Shown piece by piece: positions 18,054 to 24,532 of a DNA stretch of 48,647 nucleotides. The notes beneath the pieces were generated by a model. The model was not told the origin of the DNA. It saw nothing but the letters and a program-made list of their open reading frames with translations, and ran no database searches. Within the stretch, counting starts at the first letter, position 1. Every line of letters starts with the position of its first letter. Source of the stretch: Akkermansia muciniphila (lineage in GTDB: Bacteria; Verrucomicrobiota; Verrucomicrobiia; Limisphaerales; UBA9464); assembly GCA_945900455.1 (NCBI GenBank), contig CAMDJH010000009.1, forward strand, positions 1 through 48,647, read 5' to 3'. Made by a program: the position numbers and the translations under genes.

Positions 18054-18965
18054 TTAAGGATTCGCTTCGAGACGGACAGCCGACCGATCTCCCCAACGAC
18101 TGGGGTTGATGCCCGAAGCTTCGGTTCTCATGCCGGGCGGCTTGTGCTGCTGTTCAAAGACAAAACCGGTCGTGTTCAAGCTCTTCAGGAAGGGCTTCGC
18201 AAGGTCCGGTGCGGCAGCGACCAACTGCGGGTCCCATTCCTCAACCGGCTGAATCGGCCCGGCCCAGGCGGGGCGGTAACCGAGTTGGAGCAGTTCCCGC
18301 GGCCGGGAATCTCGGTTAGGATGGCTCCCGTGGAATAGCAGAGACGGAATCACCACGGCTGAGCCGGCGGGAACGACCAACGTGATCTCTTCTGGATGCG
18401 ATTTGTAGCGGACATACGGACTCGCTTCCGCATGAAACGAAAGATGAGACCGCGGGATAAGTCGAAACGGCGCCCGGCTAAGGGTTAACTCGTCCAAATA
18501 GTAAAGCACGCGCAACAGCCGGGGACAACTTCCCTCGTAGCCGAACAGATTGGACCCGTGCGGCTGGCCGTCGGTGTGCATCGCAATCCCTGGCGATCCC
18601 GGCAGTGTGCGCTGGAAGAATCCGCGAGTGAACACAATCTCCGGACCCATCAGGTCGGTGAGGAATTCGATCATCGGCGGAAAACCGATCAGTTCGCAGG
18701 CCGCTCGACTCGTCCACTGCGGTTGTTGAACCGCCCGAGTCTGATTCACACTGTAGCTCGTGTGCCCCATGTCCGCCCCGGCGAGTTCCTGCTTTATGCG
18801 TGCGACGAAGTCGGGCGGGATGATCTGCGGGAGCACGACATAGCCCTCGACTTCCAGATGCCGGATTTGCTGGGGGCGCGTGAATGACGAGAAGTCCGTC
18901 CCGTCCACGTGCATAAAACCAATTTCATCGTCCGAGGCGATGGGAGGAGTGTTGGCAGGATTCAT
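18054..18965 (-). CDS. Phytanoyl-CoA dioxygenase (PhyH) family protein
   Basis: The 303-residue protein has the double-stranded beta-helix pattern of non-haem Fe(II)/2-oxoglutarate oxygenases of the PhyH group: an N-terminal HLEVEGYVVLPQIIPPDFV, the metal-binding H-x-D in AMHTDGQPHG, and the distal His in LLFHGSHPN followed by an Arg for 2-oxoglutarate (RPRELLQLGYRP). The substrate cannot be told; family members hydroxylate lipids, ectoine or secondary metabolites. It stands alone, with the 330-bp repeat upstream. Confidence 0.9.
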   Translation of the reverse strand: MNPANTPPIASDDEIGFMHVDGTDFSSFTRPQQIRHLEVEGYVVLPQIIPPDFVARIKQELAGADMGHTSYSVNQTRAVQQPQWTSRAACELIGFPPMIEFLTDLMGPEIVFTRGFFQRTLPGSPGIAMHTDGQPHGSNLFGYEGSCPRLLRVLYYLDELTLSRAPFRLIPRSHLSFHAEASPYVRYKSHPEEITLVVPAGSAVVIPSLLFHGSHPNRDSRPRELLQLGYRPAWAGPIQPVEEWDPQLVAAAPDLAKPFLKSLNTTGFVFEQQHKPPGMRTEASGINPSRWGDRSAVRLEANP

Positions 18966-19277
18966 GAATATTCCATGTCGTAATGGGGGTGATTTCTACT
19001 ATCTTCGCATCTCATCTCGACGGGCTTTTTTGACGGTCCCCGCATCGAATGCAGCGAGCAACAGTGTTGCAAAGCAAGGTAAATTTAAGCGGGCGGTAAT
19101 TCGGTGATTCGCATGACTGGATGTACGAACCGTTTCAACGATCAAAAACCGCGATGAATGCCCAACGCAATGCAATCCTGACTGCCGCCATCTTTCTTTC
19201 GTTCATTGGCCGCCCGCAACCCATCCCACCGGAAGTACTCGTCTCGTTCACCGGCGTCAACGGGGGGTGGTCATCCC
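18966..19277. other. Intergenic region with a possible truncated small ORF
   Basis: The gap holds the promoter of the PhyH gene. A plus-strand ORF of 45 codons at 19154-19291 (MNAQRNAILTAAIFLSFIG at its N-terminus, like a short membrane or signal helix) runs into the 330-bp repeat and stops inside its terminal repeat. It may be the 5' end of a gene cut by the repeat, or chance. Confidence 0.3.
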
Positions 19278-19606
19278 AAATCCGCGGATAAAGGAGAGGA
19301 GAACCCCGGATGAACACGGATTGACGCGGATAGAAAGGGCATGGAATCTGCGTCTATCGGCGTTTATCCGTGGTTCTCATTCCTCAATAGTCGGTGGCGA
19401 CAAATTCCATTCTCAAGGCAAGCATAGTCTACGCGGAAATAGCGCTGCGTGCCCGGGTTGGGAAGTGCCCCGAAGGCGGTCTTGGACTGGAGTGGTATGC
19501 GCGCGGCGCATTCGTGTTCGATACAGAATATATAACATATGCAAGCGAAAAAAGCACAGTAGAGAGCTTTTTCCCTCATTTTCAGATTCCTATCCGCGGA
19601 TCAGGG
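19278..19606 (+). repeat. Dispersed 330-bp repeat, copy A (TIR-bearing, MITE-like)
   Basis: This segment is nearly identical along its whole length to 34947-35274. Both ends carry the inverted sequence TCCGCGGATA / TATCCGCGGA. Just inside the left end is a long imperfect hairpin with arms beginning GAACCCCGGATGAACACGG and ending TTTATCCGTGGTTC. No reading frame is convincingly protein coding; frames that cross it read into the next gene. It fits a non-autonomous mobile or REP-like element. Confidence 0.8.
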
Positions 19607-19699
19607 TGGCGGGCCAGCCTTTGTTTTCTCGAATCGACGCGATTTTTGTCGCAAGGAATTCGGGACAAGGGCGATTATTCGCCCCCAGAAGCTGTTTTT

Positions 19700-20185
19700 A
19701 TGCCTACCCCTGCGAACATGCTAGCCAACTCCACCGGCAATCCAAGTCTGCCGAATTCGGTCGCTCCCGCAGCGCTCATCCAGAATCCGCTGACGTGCAT
19801 CATGCCCATCAAATCTCCCCAAGATTATCAGGCGCTGGTCAAGTTGCTGCCGTCGGCCCACGACCAGATCACCGCCGCGTTGGACGCCATCGGAACGGTT
19901 CATTTCGCCCGATTTATCTTCCTGCAAAACAACACGCAGCTGGGGATTATCACGGACTACGATGGGGACTTCGCGAAATACATTTCGGATTTTGCCACCT
20001 ACATTGGGCCGATTTTTGACGCGATGTTCGCGCACATCGCCGATGCCCCACCCCTCCCGGTGAAGAAAAATACGGAGGCGTTTATTGAATACGTGCGTCA
20101 GCACGATCTGCCGTCGGTTCGCTTCTACAGCGCGTACCCGAGTCTTTCGGTGATCGAAATCCGTCATTTATCGACTTCGGCCTGA
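19700..20185 (+). CDS. DyP-associated small ferredoxin-like protein
   Basis: I chose the ATG at 19700, beyond the repeat; a longer in-frame start at 19394 would lie inside repeat copy A. The 161-residue product contains AIGTVHFARFIFL and ITDYDGDFAKYISDFATYIG, a combination I associate with small alpha-beta (dimeric ferredoxin-like) proteins encoded beside DyP-type peroxidases or lipoxygenases. It has no signal peptide and no known catalytic residues. The stop is 21 bp from the DyP gene, so the two are probably one operon. Function unknown; a partner or fold-relative of the peroxidase is the likely reading. Confidence 0.7.
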   Translation: MPTPANMLANSTGNPSLPNSVAPAALIQNPLTCIMPIKSPQDYQALVKLLPSAHDQITAALDAIGTVHFARFIFLQNNTQLGIITDYDGDFAKYISDFATYIGPIFDAMFAHIADAPPLPVKKNTEAFIEYVRQHDLPSVRFYSAYPSLSVIEIRHLSTSA

Positions 20186-20206
20186 TCCTCTTGCTCACAC
20201 ACGGCA

Positions 20207-21580
20207 ATGCCTGCGCTAGACATGTCGGACATCCAAGGATTGGTGCTCCGTGGCTACCGGATGCCCTTGGTGCGATACTTCATTCTCGAGGTCCTGGATG
20301 CGACCCTGGCCCGCGCGGGCCTCGGCGCTACGGTTGCGGGTGGCGATACTTCCCGGATGCCCCAAGTTACCGACTCACGCGATTGGGGTGAAGCCAAGCC
20401 TCCCTATTGCCTCAACATCGGTGTGACGTGGACCGGACTCCAGGCGCTGGGCGTAACAAACGCCCCGGGCGTGTCCTTTGACTCCTTTCGGTCGTTTCGA
20501 CTTGGCGCTGCCGCCCGGGCAGCGGCGGTTGGGGATCACGGGAGCAGTGCACCAGACCACTGGGGTGGCGGGCTCGGCTCGGGACGCGACCACTTGCTCC
20601 TCTGCCTGTATGCGCGGGATGACGAAGCGCTGACGCTGGCCACCGACCAACTTCGCGGGGTCTTTGTCAATTCTGGCGCGTGTGCCGAACTGGGTCTGTA
20701 TGAAGGGCGGGCGCTGCCGGATTCGCGCGTTCATTTTGGATATCGCGACGGGATTTCACAACCCGCTGTCGAAGGGGCCGGTGGCGCGAATCCCGACGAC
20801 AACCAACCGGCGTCCGCCGCGTGGAACTTCGTTCTGGTGCCGGACGACAACTCCAACTACTACGTCCCAACGCCGCCCGCACTCGGGCTGAATGGCAGTT
20901 TCGCCGTTTTTCGCGTGATCGAACAGGACGTCGACGGGTTTGAGGAATTTCTCCAATCGCAAAAGGATCGCATCGATCCCGAATTGCTCGCCGCCAAACT
21001 GTGCGGACGATGGCGCAATGGGACGCCACTGGCGTTATCACCGGATACGGATGCGCCGTCGCCACCCCTCCATCCCAATCAACTGAATTCGTTCGACTAT
21101 GTGCCGTCGCCATTCAATCCGACGGGCATTGACGACACCCAGGGCGCTCGCTGTCCGATTGGTTCACACATCCGCCGTCTCAATCCGCGGGGCGAAACCG
21201 TCGCGGGGGGCGGGAACCGGCTCCATCGAATTATCCGTCGCGGCATGCCGTATGGGCCGCCCTACGATCCCAAGCATCCGCGGGACGGTCAGGCGCGGGG
21301 TTTGCTGGGCTTTTTCATCAACGCGAGCATCGAAAGCCAATTCGAATTTCTCATGATGTTGTGGACCAACGACGGGGGATTTGCGGGCGGGTTGGCCAAG
21401 GCCTCCAAGGACCCGCTGGTGGGGGACAATGATCCCTCAACCAGCATTTTTCAGATTCCCGGCGATACGCCCGCCACGACAAAAACGCTGACCGGATTGG
21501 GTCGTTTCATCGTCACTCGAGGCGCTGCGTACTGCTTTCTGCCCAGCCTGACCGCCATCCGCTTCATCGCTTCCTTGTAA
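20207..21580 (+). CDS. Dyp-type haem peroxidase
   Basis: The 457-residue protein has the DyP signature GYRDGISQP at 178-186 with distal Asp D181, the proximal haem ligand His H321 in CPIGSHIRRLNPR, distal Arg candidates R344/R345 in RRGMPYG, and a C-terminal GLLGFFINASIESQFEFLM. DyP enzymes use H2O2 to oxidise dyes, phenolics or other substrates. No Tat or Sec signal is visible, so it is probably cytosolic. It follows a small partner gene by 21 bp. Its stop overlaps by 17 bp the end of the convergent DUF2063 gene of the bufferin operon. Confidence 0.92.
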   Translation: MPALDMSDIQGLVLRGYRMPLVRYFILEVLDATLARAGLGATVAGGDTSRMPQVTDSRDWGEAKPPYCLNIGVTWTGLQALGVTNAPGVSFDSFRSFRLGAAARAAAVGDHGSSAPDHWGGGLGSGRDHLLLCLYARDDEALTLATDQLRGVFVNSGACAELGLYEGRALPDSRVHFGYRDGISQPAVEGAGGANPDDNQPASAAWNFVLVPDDNSNYYVPTPPALGLNGSFAVFRVIEQDVDGFEEFLQSQKDRIDPELLAAKLCGRWRNGTPLALSPDTDAPSPPLHPNQLNSFDYVPSPFNPTGIDDTQGARCPIGSHIRRLNPRGETVAGGGNRLHRIIRRGMPYGPPYDPKHPRDGQARGLLGFFINASIESQFEFLMMLWTNDGGFAGGLAKASKDPLVGDNDPSTSIFQIPGDTPATTKTLTGLGRFIVTRGAAYCFLPSLTAIRFIASL

Positions 21581-22553
21581 GGTTTGAGGGCCGCCTGATT
21601 CTCGTCGCCGCAACCTTGCAAAACCAACCGAGTGACGACCAGTTTCGGAACCACTTTGTAATCGTCGCGGGTGTGACTTTTTCCCCAGCGCAAGACACGA
21701 GCGCCTGCTCCAACGCCTGTTCCAGCGGACAATGTTGCTGCAAGGCAGATAGCAGAACGAATTGAGCCGGTGTGAGTCGCTTGTAAAAGACGGCATCTCG
21801 ATGCCGATGAACGGCAAGATGGATCGTACTGGATGGTCGAAAACTCCTCCAACGCATCGGTTGAAGTTTGCGCCGTTTCCCAACGGCATTGCTCGCCTCA
21901 TGACGGAGGCCCTGATGGCGCCGCACCGCGATCAAGAACTCGTCGAGCGGATGCTCCAATCGGAGCAACGTTAAATAAGGCTGCAATCTCAAGCGCACGT
22001 GTTGCGGATCAAAATTAGCCAGATCACTCAGGACCAACGGAACCTCGGCGGCATTGTCAAAGGCCTCGATGTGCGCCCATTCGAGCGTCGCCATCTCGAT
22101 CGCCAAAGGACCCCTGGGAGCAACGAGTTCGGAGTGTGATTCGATAAAGCCGACCAGCGATCGTCCCAGATTTCGCATGGTGAACGACTCCGAAGGGCAC
22201 TCCGCCAGATAGGCCTGGGCGAGATTGGAGAATGTCTTCCCCCCGAGGACGGCTCGTAAACCCGGATAATCCTCGCTCAAACACTCCAACAATCGAAACC
22301 AATACTGGCGATTGTAGAGTTCCAATCGCTCAAATGAAGTCATCCGATCATTCGGCCGAATAAAGCCCGCAACGACTTGAGCCGTCGAACCACCGTCGAT
22401 CCATCGCGGATTCGTTTTGTGAGCGCTTGTCAATCGACGCATCACGACTGCCGCGGTGAGCCGTTGAAGTTCGCGCAGTTCTGCGACGGTTTGCCGTCTA
22501 GGGGGCAACCGCTTCCGGTGGATGCAGGAACCGATTCGCTTTGAGGGCTTCAT
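21564..22553 (-). CDS. bufC: DUF2063 protein, MNIO partner (BufC/HvfC-like)
   Basis: The N-terminal part has the four-helix DUF2063 pattern: LRELQRLTAAVVMRRL, then FERLELYNRQYWFRLLECL, DYPGLRAVLG and FSNLAQAYLAECPSES. A C-terminal half contains a winged-helix-like segment. In known MNIO systems this partner recruits the RiPP precursor to the DUF692 enzyme. The start is uncertain: ATG at 22553 overlaps the end of bufB by 56 bp and keeps the first helix; a GTG/ATG pair near 22440 would lose it. The overlap implies translational coupling with bufB. Confidence 0.8.
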   Translation of the reverse strand: MKPSKRIGSCIHRKRLPPRRQTVAELRELQRLTAAVVMRRLTSAHKTNPRWIDGGSTAQVVAGFIRPNDRMTSFERLELYNRQYWFRLLECLSEDYPGLRAVLGGKTFSNLAQAYLAECPSESFTMRNLGRSLVGFIESHSELVAPRGPLAIEMATLEWAHIEAFDNAAEVPLVLSDLANFDPQHVRLRLQPYLTLLRLEHPLDEFLIAVRRHQGLRHEASNAVGKRRKLQPMRWRSFRPSSTIHLAVHRHRDAVFYKRLTPAQFVLLSALQQHCPLEQALEQALVSCAGEKVTPATITKWFRNWSSLGWFCKVAATRIRRPSNLTRKR

Positions 22554-23346
22554 CGTGGACTTCGTCAAACGTGGGAATGCGATCATCCCACTCCAAAAGG
22601 GTCGCAGTCGGGCCGGTGAGTTGAATTGCGCGCGCGTACAGTTTCCAGACGGGATCGACCACCGGGTGATCGTGGGTATCGAGAATGTACTTCCGATACT
22701 TGGAATGACCCGCGATGTGAATCTGTGCCACACGATCCGCCGGAATACTGTCGAGATATTCGACCGGATCGAAATGATGATTGAATGACGAGACAAAGAT
22801 ATTGTTCACGTCCAACAGAATTCCACAATCCGCACGTTCGACAACTTCCCGGAGGAATTCCCATTCCGTCATTTCAGAAACGTGAAATTCCGCGTAACTG
22901 CTCACATTTTCGACGGCAATTGGCACTTCCAAGTAGTCGCGCGCCTCCCTAATTTTTCGCGCAGTCACCTTGGCTGCCGCAAAGGTATACGGCATCGGCA
23001 GCAGATCATGCGTGTATCGGCCGTCCACACTGCCCCAGCAAAGATGATCGGAAAGCCACGGGGTCCGCGTCCGCCGGACGAGGCGTTTTAACTGCCGGAG
23101 ATGCTCCCGATTGACGGGTTCCGCCGATCCAAGATACAGGGAAACACCATGTTGCACCACTCGGTATTGCTCGAGGATCTTATCGAGCATCGCCAAAGGC
23201 CGGCCCCCCTCGCAAAGGAAGTTCTCGGAAATGATTTCAAACCAGTCGACGACCGGTTTATTCCGGAAGATATGCTTGTAATGCGGGATGCGAAGACCAA
23301 TGCCGATTCCGTATTCCGTGAAGCCATTGAAACGATTAGCCGGCAT
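22498..23346 (-). CDS. bufB: MNIO (DUF692) multinuclear iron oxygenase, BufB/HvfB-like
   Basis: The 282-residue protein shows the DUF692 TIM-barrel signatures: GIGIGLRIPHYKHI, WFEIISENFL, a His in VVQHGVSL, SDHLCWGS, the Glu in VENVSSY, LLDVNNIFVSSFNHHFDP and IHIAGH. These residues bind two or three iron atoms in MbnB and its relatives, which modify cysteines in peptide precursors. I chose ATG 23346; a GTG at 23376 would add ten residues. It lies 70 bp after the Cys-rich precursor gene and overlaps its DUF2063 partner, the classical bufferin order. Confidence 0.9.
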   Translation of the reverse strand: MPANRFNGFTEYGIGIGLRIPHYKHIFRNKPVVDWFEIISENFLCEGGRPLAMLDKILEQYRVVQHGVSLYLGSAEPVNREHLRQLKRLVRRTRTPWLSDHLCWGSVDGRYTHDLLPMPYTFAAAKVTARKIREARDYLEVPIAVENVSSYAEFHVSEMTEWEFLREVVERADCGILLDVNNIFVSSFNHHFDPVEYLDSIPADRVAQIHIAGHSKYRKYILDTHDHPVVDPVWKLYARAIQLTGPTATLLEWDDRIPTFDEVHDEALKANRFLHPPEAVAP

Positions 23347-23416
23347 AATGAATAACTGCGCCGGAGTGATCGGCACTCAGGCCAACCACTCCAGCCGCAG
23401 TGCCGCAGTCCCAAAC

Positions 23417-23656
23417 CTACATGCTGCAACCGCCCTGTCCCTTGCAGGCGTTCTGCCCCTTGCAGGCGTTCTTCGCAGTCTTGCAGCCGCCCAATCCCTT
23501 GCAGGCATTCTTGCCGGCACAATCATGCTTCTTCATCGAACTGCTGGAGTGTTTGCCCGCCTTGTCATGGGAACATCCGGTGGTACTCAGCATCGTCCCA
23601 CTGACGAGTCCAGTAACCGCCGCGGCAACAACTAACGATCGTGTCTTTCTATTCAT
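23417..23656 (-). CDS. bufA: Bufferin-like Cys-rich RiPP precursor
   Basis: The 79-residue product has an N-terminal Sec signal (about 1-25, ending before STTGC) and a Lys/Gly/Cys-rich core. Six core cysteines at 46, 52, 58, 65, 71 and 77 are spaced 6, 6, 7, 6, 6, within repeated CKG motifs (NACKGLGGC, NACKGQNAC, KGQGGC). Precursors of this kind are modified by MNIO enzymes to thioamide or thiooxazole forms that bind copper in the periplasm (bufferins). GAGG lies seven bases before the ATG. C28 sits in a weak lipobox-like setting. The two enzymes follow on the same strand. Confidence 0.85.
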   Translation of the reverse strand: MNRKTRSLVVAAAVTGLVSGTMLSTTGCSHDKAGKHSSSSMKKHDCAGKNACKGLGGCKTAKNACKGQNACKGQGGCSM

Positions 23657-24001
23657 AGTTTATCCTCGGTTGATGTTTGTGTACGAATTCCCCGTATCGT
23701 TCCCCTCCGGGGCCTACTCGTATTTCGCGAAAAACCACCGTAGATTCAGCTTCGCCTTTTGGAAAGTTGATTTGCACGCGGCTTCTCTAGGGTTCTCATC
23801 CGCTCAGGGACCTGTCTCCGACCGGTCGATCCCGAGCGCTCCGACTCCACGCGGGGCTATGCATGCACTCGACCCGTCTTCCACCCCATCGATTTAACCA
23901 CAATAAGAACGTCCGGGTTGACGGTCCGATGACTTGACGCTGGCCACGGGGGATTGAACATTACTCGCGTGAGCTCGACCGAAGCCAATCGCCTGCTGAT
24001 C
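23657..24001. promoter_or_regulatory. Divergent intergenic region, bufferin operon / STAS gene
   Basis: This gap must hold the promoter of the bufferin operon. A short GC hairpin (CCCCTCCGGGG at about 23702-23712) lies in its leader about 45 bp before the precursor gene. I could not find a copper or ECF-type promoter with confidence. No gene was seen in it. Confidence 0.35.
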
Positions 24002-24532
24002 ATGGAGGAGACTCCAATCGCCTTTCTCAAGGTGATCGGGCGGGCGACTGCCAGAGAGGCACCCGGGTTCGCCCAGGCGATCGAGGGTATGCAATCCCGC
24101 GGGGTCTGTCAGTTCATCGTCGATCTGTCGGAATGCCTGACCATGGACAGCACATTTTCCGGCAAGTTGGTTTTCTTTGCTCTCGCGGATCTGCCCCCGC
24201 AACTGTCTACGGAGAATGGGAGGCGCTTCGTTCTCGTCCGTCCCAATGCGGCCGTCATTGACCTGCTCGACACGCTATACGTAATTGAATTCTTCACCAT
24301 TACTCATGCCGATGCCAGGGAGGCTTTGCCCACTGGCGAGGTGCGGGAGCAACCCGCAACGGCCGTGGAGAAATCGGCGATCAACGAATGTTGCCTCGAT
24401 GCGCATCGGGTCCTCAGCCAGTTGCACCCTAAGAACGCGGAAAAATTCAAGGATGTCGTCCGATTTCTCGAAGAGGATCTCGCGTCCAAGGTGTCGTCGG
24501 CCATTCAAACCGCGGTCGGTATCAAAGCTTGA
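24002..24532 (+). CDS. STAS-domain protein (anti-sigma antagonist-like)
   Basis: The N-terminal 100 residues fit a STAS domain: IAFLKVIGRAT, a central FIVDLSECLTMDSTFSGKL with the Ser of DST in the place phosphorylated in SpoIIAA-like proteins, and a C-terminal helix. A further 60 residues form a Cys/Glu/Lys-containing helical tail (AHRVLSQLHPKNAEKFKDVV). Start codons TTG 23954 and GTG 23969 are also possible; ATG 24002 puts the first beta strand near the N-terminus. No anti-sigma kinase or sigma factor is adjacent. Its stop overlaps the end of ileS by 28 bp. Confidence 0.8.
   Translation: MEETPIAFLKVIGRATAREAPGFAQAIEGMQSRGVCQFIVDLSECLTMDSTFSGKLVFFALADLPPQLSTENGRRFVLVRPNAAVIDLLDTLYVIEFFTITHADAREALPTGEVREQPATAVEKSAINECCLDAHRVLSQLHPKNAEKFKDVVRFLEEDLASKVSSAIQTAVGIKA

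Noticed and set aside
19394..19699. N-terminal extension of the DyP-associated small protein
   Set aside because: It is encoded entirely by the dispersed repeat and its flank; the same peptide appears in frame at the second repeat copy with an unrelated continuation.
23566..23577. Lipobox in the bufferin precursor (STTGC)
   Set aside because: The -3 residue is Thr rather than Leu/Val/Ile, so lipidation is uncertain; treated as an ordinary Sec signal.
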